Shown: positions 28,897-37,360 of the stretch, one piece after another
Layout: each line of letters starts with the position of its first letter
Numbering within the stretch: the stretch's first letter is position 1
Assembly: GCA_021298195.1 (NCBI GenBank)
Contig: JAJTEQ010000001.1
Coordinates: 1 to 64,000, forward strand
Length of the DNA stretch: 64,000 nt
Source of the DNA: Ilumatobacteraceae bacterium
GTDB lineage: Bacteria > Actinomycetota > Acidimicrobiia > Acidimicrobiales > Ilumatobacteraceae
Direction of reading: 5' to 3'
Made by a program: the position numbers and the translations under genes
The notes under the pieces: model-generated
Seen by the model: only the letters and a program-made list of their open reading frames with translations
Database searches by the model: none
Told to the model about the DNA's origin: nothing

Positions 28897-29972
28897 GGCA
28901 GCACCTTCATCGCGGCGTCGCTGATACGCGTGAAGTCGGCGATGAACATGGCCAGCGAACCCGCCACGCAGATGCCGCCGATGATCCAGAAACGAATGAT
29001 CACGGTGGTCTCGGGCCAACCGATCAGTTCGAAATGATGATGGATCGGGGTCATCCGGAAGAAGCGACGGGTCCGGCCCGACGCCTTGAAGATCGTCATC
29101 TGGATGGCGACCGAACCGGCCTCCATCACGTTGATTCCACAGATGAGCGGTAGCAGGAAGTGAGTGTTGGTCGCCACCGCCAGCAGCCCGAGTGCCGCAC
29201 CGATTCCGAGGGCGCCGACGTCACCCATGAAGATGCGCGCCGGCGCGGCGTTCCACCACAGGAATCCACCGCACGCCCCGGCGAAGGCCGCCGCCAGCAC
29301 GGCCAGATCCAAGGGGTTCACGGTTCCACCCGCGAGGACGCCGTACACCTCGGGGTTACGGAACGACCAGTAGCCGATGATCGTGTACGCGAGGAATCCG
29401 AACAGTGCCGACCCACCCGCGAGCCCGTCGAGTCCGTCGGTGACGTTGACCGCGTTCGTCGTGGCCCACATCATGGCCGCGGTCCACAGAACCCAGAGCC
29501 ACCACGGGATTTCCCAACCGGGCCAATCGAAGCGGGTGAACGACACCGTCTCGGAGATGTCGGTCGCGGCGGCCAACCACCACGTCACGGCACAAGCCAA
29601 GCCGAAGGTGATGTAGCCCTTCTTCTTCCAGAAGATTCCCCGATTGTGACCCTTGTTGACCTTGATGACGTCGTCGATCAGACCCATACCGGCCATCACC
29701 AGGATGCCGACGATGATGATCATCGCTTGGTTCGAGAACGCCAGTCCGTCGCGCACGTGGGCGACGATCCAGCCGACGATGGCGGCGCCGACGATGCTGA
29801 GTCCGCCCATGGTGGGCGTTCCCGACTTCTTCTCGTGGTGCGTCGGGCCGTGATCCTCCTTGCCCAGGATCGGCTGGCCCTTGCCCCGATTCCGGAAGAA
29901 GGAGATGAGGAAGCGCGTTCCGACCAAGGACAGGACCATCGAGGTCACTCCGGCGATCATGACGGCGATCAT
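28893..29972 (-). CDS. mraY: Phospho-N-acetylmuramoyl-pentapeptide transferase (MraY)
   Basis: MraY transfers phospho-MurNAc-pentapeptide to undecaprenyl phosphate, making lipid I. The 359-residue protein has ten predicted membrane helices and the conserved catalytic segments GTPTMGG, GLIDDVIKV, NAVNVTDGLDGLAGG, FMGDVGALGIG and MTPIHHHFEL. ATG at 29970-29972 overlaps the murE stop. murF, which usually lies directly before mraY, is missing. Confidence 0.97.
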   Translation of the reverse strand: MIAVMIAGVTSMVLSLVGTRFLISFFRNRGKGQPILGKEDHGPTHHEKKSGTPTMGGLSIVGAAIVGWIVAHVRDGLAFSNQAMIIIVGILVMAGMGLIDDVIKVNKGHNRGIFWKKKGYITFGLACAVTWWLAAATDISETVSFTRFDWPGWEIPWWLWVLWTAAMMWATTNAVNVTDGLDGLAGGSALFGFLAYTIIGYWSFRNPEVYGVLAGGTVNPLDLAVLAAAFAGACGGFLWWNAAPARIFMGDVGALGIGAALGLLAVATNTHFLLPLICGINVMEAGSVAIQMTIFKASGRTRRFFRMTPIHHHFELIGWPETTVIIRFWIIGGICVAGSLAMFIADFTRISDAAMKVLP

Positions 29973-31414
29973 CGGCGCCCCTCCAACAATTCGCGAGCGA
30001 CGGCACGATCGTCGAACTCGATGATCTCCGTGCCGATGGTCTGGGTGCGCTCGTGCCCCTTGCCGGCGATCACCACCACGTCACCTTCGCGCGCGTGCCG
30101 GAAGGCCAACGACATCGCCGCACGACGATCCGCCTCGACCCCGATCAAACGATGACGCAAGTGGTCCGGCACCCCGGCCACGACCGAGGCGATGATGGCC
30201 TCGGGATCCTCGGAGCGGGGGTTGTCGGACGTGACGACGACCGCATCGGCCAAAGACGTCGCGGTCTCACCCATGATCGGACGCTTCATCTTGTCGCGAT
30301 CACCGCCGCAGCCGAAGACGACGATCACGCGTCCATCGGTGGTCGCCTGGCGCACCGAACGCAACATCTCCCCGAGTCCGTCGGGGGTGTGGGCGAAGTC
30401 CACCAACACCACGAAGTCCTGACCGGCATCGACGTGCTCGAACCGGCCGGTCACGACCGGGGCGACGCGCAACCCTTCGACGATCACGTCGAGATCGACC
30501 CCCAGCTCTCGGGCCGCGGTGGCGGCCGCCAGCGAGTTCATGACGTTGATGGAGCCGCCCATCGCCACGTTCACCCTGGCACCTCGCCACGAGTACGAAT
30601 GTGCCGTCGCCGACACCTCGGCATCCGAGACGTCGTCCATCGAGAACGGGATCATCGGGATCGACGCGCGATCGAGCAGACGCCGACCGTACTGATCGTC
30701 GGCGTTCACCACCCCGACCCGCGACAGGTCCGGCTCGAACAGGCGCGCCTTGGCCTCGAAATACGCCTCCTGCGTCCCGTGGAAGTCGAGGTGATCACGA
30801 CCGAGATTCGTGAAGATCGCCAACGCGAACGAGGTTCCGAGGACGCGATCGAGAGAAAGGGCGTGCGACGACACCTCCATGACCACCGAACGAACACCGT
30901 TCGCATGACGGGTCGCCAGGGTCCTTTGCAGGTCGGCCGCCTCGGGGGTGGTGAGCGTTCCCGTGAGCGTCCCCATCACGTCGGTCGACGTTCCCGAGGT
31001 CCGCAGGATCGAACCCAACAGATGGGCAGTGGTCGTCTTGCCGTTGGTGCCGGTGACACCGACCACCGAAAGATGCCGGGACGGATTGCCGAAGACCTCG
31101 CTGGCAAAAGGCCCGATCGCCGATCGGACGTCGTCGACCACGATCTGGGCCACCTCACCCACACCGTCGAGGTGGTGATCGACCAGGAGCGCGGTCGCCC
31201 CCCGCTCGATGGCGACGGAGGCGAAGTCGTGCCCGTCGCGCTGCACCCCGCGCACGCAACAGAAGATCGTGCCCGGCTCGACCTTGCGCGAGTCGTGGGT
31301 GATGTCGTCGACGACGGCGGCGCCGGAACCCGAGACCAGTTCGGCGGTCGAGGAACCGATGGCGCGCAAGAGATCGCTCACGCTTCGAAGATGCGTCCCC
31401 GACGTCATGGTCAC
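29969..31414 (-). CDS. murE: UDP-MurNAc-tripeptide synthetase (MurE), meso-DAP type
   Basis: MurE adds the third stem residue. The protein (about 481 residues) has VVGVTGTNGKTTTAHL (ATP), MEVSSHAL, TNLGRDHLDFHG, VDFAHTPDGL, CGGDRDKMKRP and DNPRSEDP. The DNPR motif is the established marker for meso-diaminopimelate rather than lysine. I start it at the GTG (31412-31414), which overlaps the ftsI stop; ATGs at 31432 and 31408 are alternatives. It is followed directly by mraY. Confidence 0.95.
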   Translation of the reverse strand: MTMTSGTHLRSVSDLLRAIGSSTAELVSGSGAAVVDDITHDSRKVEPGTIFCCVRGVQRDGHDFASVAIERGATALLVDHHLDGVGEVAQIVVDDVRSAIGPFASEVFGNPSRHLSVVGVTGTNGKTTTAHLLGSILRTSGTSTDVMGTLTGTLTTPEAADLQRTLATRHANGVRSVVMEVSSHALSLDRVLGTSFALAIFTNLGRDHLDFHGTQEAYFEAKARLFEPDLSRVGVVNADDQYGRRLLDRASIPMIPFSMDDVSDAEVSATAHSYSWRGARVNVAMGGSINVMNSLAAATAARELGVDLDVIVEGLRVAPVVTGRFEHVDAGQDFVVLVDFAHTPDGLGEMLRSVRQATTDGRVIVVFGCGGDRDKMKRPIMGETATSLADAVVVTSDNPRSEDPEAIIASVVAGVPDHLRHRLIGVEADRRAAMSLAFRHAREGDVVVIAGKGHERTQTIGTEIIEFDDRAVARELLEGRR

Positions 31415-33480
31415 TCGGTCACCGCCGGGCAACCGGCGTCGTCGGCCGTCGGTTCGATCGAGCGCTCGTGGATGGCCATGGTGGCGATCTTGGCGAAGGC
31501 GGGGGCGGCGGCGGTTCCACCGAATCGGTCACGGCTCGAGGGGTCCGGTTCGTCGATCGAGACCAGGATGGAGATGCGCGGGTCGTTCGCTGGAAGGAAG
31601 CCCACGAAGGTGGCGAAATACGCGCGGGACCCATCCTCGTTCTCGTAGGTGCCGTTGTCCTGGATCTTGTATCCCGTTCCGGTCTTGCCGGCCACCGAGA
31701 TTCCGTCGATTCGCGCGCGGGTTCCCGTTCCTTCGCACACCACCGAGGCCATGAGGCCCTGCATCGTGGTGGCGGTGGTCTCCGAGACGACGCGGCGCGA
31801 CTCGCCCGCCGGCGCCTCCCAGAGCGAACCCTTCTCGTCGATCGTCGCACGCACCAGACGGGGCGACACGTACACACCGTCGTTCGCGATGACGTTCACG
31901 GCCGAGATCAACTGCAACGACGACGACGAGAACCCGTATCCGTAGGTGATCGTGGCGTTCTCCGAGCCGCGCCAGTTCTCGGGCTGCTTCAACATTCCGG
32001 CGGTTTCACCCGGGAACTGCAGGCTCGACTGCTTGCCGAAACCGAAACCCTCCAGGTAGTCGTGCAGTCGGGGCGATCCGACCTCGCCGGCGGCCATCAG
32101 CGTTCCGATGTTCGAGGAGCGGACGAAGATGTCGCGCAACGACATGGGCTCCAGGTCGTGCGGGTACGCGTCCTTGATCGTCTTCTCGTATTCCTGTCCC
32201 TCGTCGAAGACGTACACGCCCGGCACGTCGTAGATGCGGTCGGTCGTGGCCACGCCGGAGTCGAGCGTCGCCGCCATACTGAAGACCTTGGCCACCGAGC
32301 CGGGTTCGTAGGCCTCCACCGCCGCCATGTTTCCGGCGGTCAACTCGGCGATGCCCTCGGCATTACGACGGACACTGACGATGGCGAGGATCTCGCCGCT
32401 CGCGGTGTCCATCACGACGGCGTTGCCGCCCTTGGCCGCGAGTTCCTCGACGCGGGCCAGGAGGATCCGCTCGACCTGATACTGCATCGAACGGTCGATG
32501 GTGAGCACGAGGTCGGTGCCCGGTCGCGGATCGTCCACGATCTTGGTGGTGCCCGGAAGGCTGCGCCCGTTGGAAGCCTCCTTCACCATTTCGCCGTCCT
32601 GACCACGCAGCATCTTGTCGTATTGCAACTCGATACCGGTGGCACCGACACCGAAGGGATCGGTACGACCGACGACGTTGCGCGCCAGTCCCCCGGCCAC
32701 TTCGACGCGTTCGGGCTCGACGATTCCGAAGATTCCCGCCAGATTCAACGACAACACGGCCTCGGCGACGTTCTCGTCGACGAACCGCTGCACGTACACG
32801 AAGGTGGTGCTCTGATCCGAGAGTTTGGTGACGAGGTCCGCCTCGGAAACCGCGTCGATGCCCAACAATTGGGCCAGAACGTGAGCCGTGGCCGCCGGAT
32901 CGATGATCGATTGCGGATTGGCGTAGATCGACGTGGACGGCACGGTGATGGCCATCTCGTTCCCGTCACGGTCGAAGATCGTGCCTCGGGCCGCCGGGAT
33001 CGCGGTGAAACGCTGACGCTGTTGGACTCCGTCCTCGCGATAGCCGGCACCGTGAGCCACCTGCACCCAGAAACTGCGACCGACCAAGCCGACCATGCAC
33101 ACGAGACCCAGCGTCACCATCACGTGGAACCGGGTTCGCCGCAAACCAGCGGTCGATCGGTTTCGGATCGTGGTCTTGGGCGTCTCGGCGTCGTCACCAC
33201 GACCGAACAGCAGACTCAGACTCTGCTTGGGTCCACGCTTCGCGGAGATCTTGGCCGACGTGGAACGCGCCTTGGATCGGGATCGAACCCCCGAGCTGGA
33301 TTGCACCTTGGCACTCGAACGTGTCGACTTCACCGTCGCTCGCGACGTCTTGACTCGAGGCGTCGATGACGAACTCGTCTTGCCTCGCGCGGTTCCCGAG
33401 GATGCGCGACGCGAAGCATCCACCTTGCGTCGGGACTTGGGAACCTCGCTCTCCCGAGAGGTTCGACGCTTGTCGCTCAT
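31411..33480 (-). CDS. ftsI: Septal transpeptidase FtsI (PBP3 class B)
   Basis: FtsI cross-links septal peptidoglycan. The 689-residue protein starts with about 110 cytoplasmic residues very rich in Ser, Arg and Lys. One membrane helix (FHVMVTLGLVCMVGLVGRSF) is followed by a dimerisation domain (RGTIFDRDGNEMA) and the transpeptidase with SVAK in YEPGSVAKVF (catalytic Ser), RSSNIGT (SxN) and AGKTGTGYK (KTG). The ATG overlaps the ftsL stop, and the gene ends next to murE. Confidence 0.96.
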   Translation of the reverse strand: MSDKRRTSRESEVPKSRRKVDASRRASSGTARGKTSSSSTPRVKTSRATVKSTRSSAKVQSSSGVRSRSKARSTSAKISAKRGPKQSLSLLFGRGDDAETPKTTIRNRSTAGLRRTRFHVMVTLGLVCMVGLVGRSFWVQVAHGAGYREDGVQQRQRFTAIPAARGTIFDRDGNEMAITVPSTSIYANPQSIIDPAATAHVLAQLLGIDAVSEADLVTKLSDQSTTFVYVQRFVDENVAEAVLSLNLAGIFGIVEPERVEVAGGLARNVVGRTDPFGVGATGIELQYDKMLRGQDGEMVKEASNGRSLPGTTKIVDDPRPGTDLVLTIDRSMQYQVERILLARVEELAAKGGNAVVMDTASGEILAIVSVRRNAEGIAELTAGNMAAVEAYEPGSVAKVFSMAATLDSGVATTDRIYDVPGVYVFDEGQEYEKTIKDAYPHDLEPMSLRDIFVRSSNIGTLMAAGEVGSPRLHDYLEGFGFGKQSSLQFPGETAGMLKQPENWRGSENATITYGYGFSSSSLQLISAVNVIANDGVYVSPRLVRATIDEKGSLWEAPAGESRRVVSETTATTMQGLMASVVCEGTGTRARIDGISVAGKTGTGYKIQDNGTYENEDGSRAYFATFVGFLPANDPRISILVSIDEPDPSSRDRFGGTAAAPAFAKIATMAIHERSIEPTADDAGCPAVTE

Positions 33481-34019
33481 GGCTGGCCCCCGATCAGTGC
33501 CTTGACGGCGCCGTAGTTCTCGAGGGGGTCCTCGGAGTCGGACGTGTATTCGGGGTCGATGCCGCCGGTCGACACCAGAACCGCGGCCACGCTGGCGGGG
33601 TCCACGGTGGTGAAGTCCGTGCCGGTGCCCAGAATCATCCCCATGGCGGTGGCTTCGACGACCAATCGGGCCGGATCTCGCAGCGCGGAGCGCTCCAGAC
33701 GCAACGCGTCGTAACGGTCACGCTCGGCCTGAATCTGGGCGTTGATCTTGTCGATCTTCATCTGCGTCTCGGCGATGCGGGTCTGGAACGCCACGACGAG
33801 GAACATCACCATGATCGCCAGCACCGCGATGGTCGCCGAGAGAATGATCACGCGGCGCATCCCGCTCGTGGCATCGCGTCGGGTGACGACGCGCGCCACC
33901 GGGGACTTGGCCGCCCGCCGACCCTCGGCGGTGCGGGGCCTGACGGTTCGGGTGGACGGACGACCCGCCGGCTTCGCCGTCGGTCGTGAACGCGGGATGG
34001 TCGCAACGGCCTTGGCCAT
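33477..34019 (-). CDS. ftsL: FtsL-like division protein
   Basis: A 180-residue bitopic protein: a basic cytoplasmic tail (about 1-55), one membrane helix (VIILSATIAVLAIMVMFLVVAFQT), a coiled coil (TRIAETQMKIDKINAQIQAERDRYDALRLERSAL) and the DPARLVVEATAMGM motif typical of the FtsL/DivIC end. A disordered acidic tail follows. Identification rests on topology and position between rsmH and ftsI. It probably recruits and activates FtsW-FtsI. Confidence 0.85.
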   Translation of the reverse strand: MAKAVATIPRSRPTAKPAGRPSTRTVRPRTAEGRRAAKSPVARVVTRRDATSGMRRVIILSATIAVLAIMVMFLVVAFQTRIAETQMKIDKINAQIQAERDRYDALRLERSALRDPARLVVEATAMGMILGTGTDFTTVDPASVAAVLVSTGGIDPEYTSDSEDPLENYGAVKALIGGQP

Positions 34020-34951
34020 CAGATGACCTCCGCCACGCGCAAACGCGCCGAGGTGCTACGAGGATTGCGTTCCATCTCGACCGCCGATGGTTTCGACGCG
34101 ACGCGCACGAGTTTCACCGTGCGCTCGGCCCCGCAACCGCACGGGAGGTGGCGGGGACACTGACAACCACCGGTGCTGTGGAAACGGAAGCGCTCCTTCA
34201 CGATGCGGTCCTCGCCCGAGTGGTACGACAGAACGGCGATGCGTCCACCTTTGACCGTGCGCCCGATCGCACGGTCGAGAGCCACCGGCAGGACGTCGAG
34301 TTCGGCGTTCACCGCGATGCGCAACGCCTGAAAAGTCCGCTTGGCCGGATGGCCCCCACGGCGGCGGGCAGGAGCCGGAATGGCCGCCGCCACGATGTCG
34401 GCCAGGCGGACGGTGTCCTCGACGGGTCGGGCGGCGACGATGGCGCGGGCGATTCGCACGGCGAAGCGCTCGTCGGCGTACTCCTGCAGGATGCGCACCA
34501 ACTCGGATTCATCCGATTCGTTGACCAGTTCGTGCGCCGACACCTGGTCGCGTGCGTCCATGCGCATGTCGAGCGGGGCCGAGGCCCGATAGGAAAAACC
34601 CCGTTCGACGGCGTCGAACTGGTGCGACGACACGCCCAGGTCGAACAGAGCACCCGAGAGTTCGGTCACCGACGCATCGGCCATGGCGCCGTCGACATCG
34701 TCGAAGCGACGGTGTGACGCACGAAAGCGCCCGGCGAAACGTGACAGGCGCTGACTCGCGGCGGACAACGCCGCGGCGTCGCGGTCGACGCCGAGAATGG
34801 AGATGCGCTCGTCGGCATCGAGAAGGGCCTCCGAATGTCCTCCACCACCGAGGGTTCCATCCAGGACCACACCGGCGGGGATTCCGGCGAAAGCGGCCAC
34901 GATCTCGTCGACCATCACCGGTACGTGCGCGAACTCGATGCCGTTGCTCAC
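34019..34951 (-). CDS. rsmH: 16S rRNA (cytosine-1402-N4)-methyltransferase RsmH (MraW)
   Basis: RsmH methylates C1402 in the ribosomal P site. The 310-residue protein has HVPVMVDEIV, the SAM loop DGTLGGGGHSEALL, FDLGVSSHQFD, RGFSYRASAPLDMRMD, AVNAELDVLP, LSYHSGEDRIVK and the C-terminal ERNPRSTSARLRV. The GTG start (34949-34951) overlaps the mraZ stop; the longer upstream frame is a shadow of mraZ. It has the CQCPRHLPCGCG cysteine cluster typical of the family. Confidence 0.96.
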   Translation of the reverse strand: MSNGIEFAHVPVMVDEIVAAFAGIPAGVVLDGTLGGGGHSEALLDADERISILGVDRDAAALSAASQRLSRFAGRFRASHRRFDDVDGAMADASVTELSGALFDLGVSSHQFDAVERGFSYRASAPLDMRMDARDQVSAHELVNESDESELVRILQEYADERFAVRIARAIVAARPVEDTVRLADIVAAAIPAPARRRGGHPAKRTFQALRIAVNAELDVLPVALDRAIGRTVKGGRIAVLSYHSGEDRIVKERFRFHSTGGCQCPRHLPCGCGAERTVKLVRVASKPSAVEMERNPRSTSARLRVAEVI

Positions 34952-35370
34952 GACTCGCCCCCGGCGATGGCTTCGGTGCCGGCCGACAACATTCGCTCGA
35001 AGCGACCCGGCTCCCAGATTTCCACGCTGTCGAAGGCGCCCGATACCACGACCTTGGCCCCCGGCGAGAGGCCGGCGTACGTGCGCAGGTTGTCGTCGAT
35101 GGTGATTCGTCCCTGACCGTCGACGGCCACTTCGGTCATGCTCACCGCCAGTGCGCGCAACTCGCTCATGGTCTTCTCGCCCCGCTTGACCGCCTGGAGG
35201 GTCTCTTCTCCGCGGGCCGCGGCCACACTCGCCGTCACGACCACCACGCACTTGTCCTGGCCGATGACCAAGAAGCAACGGGGTTCCAGGCGGTTGCGGA
35301 AGGTCGGCGGCAACGCAACACGACCCTTGGGGTCGAGCTGGCGCTCGTAACGACCGACAAAACCTTCCAC
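34948..35370 (-). CDS. mraZ: Transcriptional regulator MraZ
   Basis: MraZ binds repeats before its own gene and controls the dcw operon. The 140-residue protein has two SpoVT/AbrB-like halves: GRYERQLDPKGRVALPPTFR at the start and VAVDGQGRITIDDNLRTYAG in the second half, both with the DxxGR signature. The start is the GTG at 35368-35370 (reads VEGFVGRYERQ), with GAGGGG upstream; the longer open frame is not supported by homology. First gene of the cluster. Confidence 0.94.
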   Translation of the reverse strand: MEGFVGRYERQLDPKGRVALPPTFRNRLEPRCFLVIGQDKCVVVVTASVAAARGEETLQAVKRGEKTMSELRALAVSMTEVAVDGQGRITIDDNLRTYAGLSPGAKVVVSGAFDSVEIWEPGRFERMLSAGTEAIAGGES

Positions 35371-35443
35371 TGACCTGCCCCTCACTGTGTTTCTGACCGG
35401 TGTGGGAAGTGGCCTGTGCCTCCACTTCTCCCCACCGGCCTCC

Positions 35444-35499
35444 ATCATGGACCCCAAACACCCCCTACGTCAACCACTTTTCCCCCTTTTCCCCCACTT
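35444..35499 (-). promoter_or_regulatory. mraZ/dcw promoter with MraZ-box-like repeats
   Basis: On the minus strand TTGACG (35468-35473) and CATGAT (35444-35449) are 18 bp apart and form a plausible sigma-70-type promoter about 70 nt before mraZ. Directly upstream (35474-35499) are three G-rich units at about 10-bp steps (GTGGGGGAAA, AGGGGGAAAA, GTGG), like the TGGG-type decamer repeats bound by MraZ in other bacteria. This suggests autoregulation. The rest of the 35371-35603 gap is C-rich and holds no gene I can support; a promoter for the divergent gene must also lie there. Confidence 0.5.
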
Positions 35500-35603
35500 C
35501 TTTCCCCCCGGCCCCCACAGCCGGGGCGCGTCACCCCGGCCGGCGACGGGGTCGGGGTCAGGAATTCCTCAAGTTCCCCGCGACCCCGGGCCGATACCTC
35601 GGC

Positions 35604-37340
35604 GTGCGTCTGACCCGATCGATCTCGCCGTGCGCCCCCCGCCGGCGTCGTGCCCGCTTCGCGCTGGCCGTCTTGGTGTCGCTCGGCGTACCCGCCATGG
35701 GACTCGTCTCGACGCCGACCGCTCAGGCCGCTGGCACCACCGGTCGCGCCACCGCCCTCCCCCGCCTGGGCGATCGGGGCGAGTCGGTCCGCGCCCTCCA
35801 ACTGGCCTTGATCGGCGCCGGACTGAGTGTCCGTGGCGGAGCCGACGGCATCTTCGGTCAGGGCACGGCGACCGCTCTCAAGTCCTTCCAGACGTCCAAG
35901 GGACTCGTGGCCAGTGGCGAGATCGATGCCTCCAGCGCCTTCCTCCTGGGACTCGGCCCGGCTCCCACCTTCCCGAAGCGTGGCGATCGCGGTGCGTCCG
36001 TGACGACCACGCAGAACGCCCTCATCGGCGCCGGCCTCACGATGCGCGGTGGAGCCGACGGCATCTTCGGTTCGGCCACCACGGCGGCGATCGCCGCCTT
36101 TCAGACGGCGCGGGGCCTCTCCGCCACCGGCACGATCGACATCACGACCGCTATCGCGCTGGGCATCGCCCCGGCGAGCGCGACGTCGGTTCCGACGACG
36201 AGTCCCGTGACGACCGCACCGTCGACGACCGTGCCGGCTCCGGCCACGACCGTGCCGGCTCCGGCCACATCCGTGCCGGCTCCGGCCACGACCGTGCCGG
36301 CGCTCGTGATCACGGTGGGCGAACGTGGTGAAGCAGTCGTGCGCCTCCAGCGGGCCCTCATTGCTGCCGGAGTGACCGTGCGCGGCGGAGCCGACGGAGT
36401 GTTCGGCCCGGCCACCACGAACGCCATCATCACCTATCAGCGCGCGGTGTCGATCGCGGCTACCGGACAGGTGGATACGCTCACCGCCCAGTTCCTCGGA
36501 CTGGTGGCCGCACCCGCACTGCCCGTGTTCGGCGACCGCGGCCCGAGCGTCAGCGACGTTCAGAATCGCATGATCGCCGCGGGCATCACCGTGAAAGGTG
36601 GAGCCGACGGAGTGTTCGGAGTGGCCACTCGGGTGTCGCTTCGCGCTTTCCAGACCGCCCGCAAGATTCCCGTGACCGGCATCGTCGATCTGCGCACCGC
36701 GCTCCATCTCGGCGTCATCCCCGGCCTCGTCACGGATCAACCGGCCGGCACGTCTCCGGCCAACACGTCTCCGGCCGGCACGTCTCCGTCCGGCACGTCT
36801 CCCGGCACGTCGACTCCTCCGAGTACCGCGCCCGTCACCACCGTGTCCATCGCGGTCTTCCCGGTCCTGGGCCCATGTTGGTTCTCCGACACGTGGATGT
36901 CACCGCGGGCGGGTGGACGGCGTCACGAGGGAGTCGACATCATCGCTCGAACCGGACAGCCGTTGTACGCCGTGGTCGACGGAACGATCACGCGACAGTT
37001 CTTCGACCGTCCCGGTTCGCTCGGTGGCAACGCTCTGCGCCTCACTGCGAGCGACGGCACCTACTTCCACTACGCCCATCTCTCGGCGTTCGCCGACGGC
37101 ATCGGCCTCGATTCCCGGGTCGTGGCCGGTCAGGTCATCGGATACGTGGGCAACACCGGGAGCAGCTCGGCGCCCCACCTGCACTTCGAATACCACCCCG
37201 GTGGTGGAGCCGCGGTCAATCCCTTCCCCATCGTGAAAGCGGTCGACGGATGTCGCTCCACCACCCCGCCGACGACCGTCGCGCCGACCACGACCGTCGC
37301 GAACGGCGAATCGACCGCGCCGACGACCTCGGCACCCTGA
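35604..37340 (+). CDS. Secreted M23 peptidase with four peptidoglycan-binding repeats
   Basis: This 578-residue exported protein starts at a GTG (35604-35606) with a signal peptide (basic RRRRARF, hydrophobic LAVLVSLGVPAMGL, cleavage after AQA, about residue 42). Four PG_binding_1 repeats follow (about 53-105, 125-175, 237-285, 308-355), each with GGADG(I/V)FG. Thr/Pro/Ala linkers lie between the second and third repeats and before the C-terminal M23 domain (about 435-545), which has the zinc ligands in HEGVD, HYAHL and HLHFE. The Thr-rich end (TTPPTTVAPTTT) is disordered. It probably cuts peptide cross-links in peptidoglycan, or activates amidases if inactive. It is divergent from mraZ, so a division role is likely but inferred. 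The frame is open upstream to 35400, but that part lacks a signal peptide. Confidence 0.85.
   Translation: MRLTRSISPCAPRRRRARFALAVLVSLGVPAMGLVSTPTAQAAGTTGRATALPRLGDRGESVRALQLALIGAGLSVRGGADGIFGQGTATALKSFQTSKGLVASGEIDASSAFLLGLGPAPTFPKRGDRGASVTTTQNALIGAGLTMRGGADGIFGSATTAAIAAFQTARGLSATGTIDITTAIALGIAPASATSVPTTSPVTTAPSTTVPAPATTVPAPATSVPAPATTVPALVITVGERGEAVVRLQRALIAAGVTVRGGADGVFGPATTNAIITYQRAVSIAATGQVDTLTAQFLGLVAAPALPVFGDRGPSVSDVQNRMIAAGITVKGGADGVFGVATRVSLRAFQTARKIPVTGIVDLRTALHLGVIPGLVTDQPAGTSPANTSPAGTSPSGTSPGTSTPPSTAPVTTVSIAVFPVLGPCWFSDTWMSPRAGGRRHEGVDIIARTGQPLYAVVDGTITRQFFDRPGSLGGNALRLTASDGTYFHYAHLSAFADGIGLDSRVVAGQVIGYVGNTGSSSAPHLHFEYHPGGGAAVNPFPIVKAVDGCRSTTPPTTVAPTTTVANGESTAPTTSAP
36231..36302. 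repeat. 21-bp tandem repeats in the M23 peptidase linker
   Basis: Three units of 21 bp (36231-36251, 36252-36272, 36273-36293) and part of a fourth encode V-P-A-P-A-T-T/S. They form a linker between the second and third peptidoglycan-binding repeats. Units keep the frame, so the linker length can vary freely. Confidence 0.85.
36747..36803. repeat. 15-bp degenerate repeats before the M23 domain
   Basis: Units at 36747-36761, 36762-36776, 36777-36791 and a partial fourth encode G/N-T-S-P-A/S. They form the flexible linker ahead of the peptidase domain. The frame is kept. Confidence 0.8.
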
Positions 37341-37360
37341 CCCGACGACTTACCGGTCAG
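37337..37360. terminator. Inverted repeat between convergent genes
   Basis: CTGACC (37337-37342) and GGTCAG (37355-37360) form a 6-bp stem with a 12-base loop across the stops of the plus-strand peptidase and the minus-strand lipoate ligase-like gene. No T-run follows on either side, so it is at most a weak bidirectional terminator. Confidence 0.25.
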
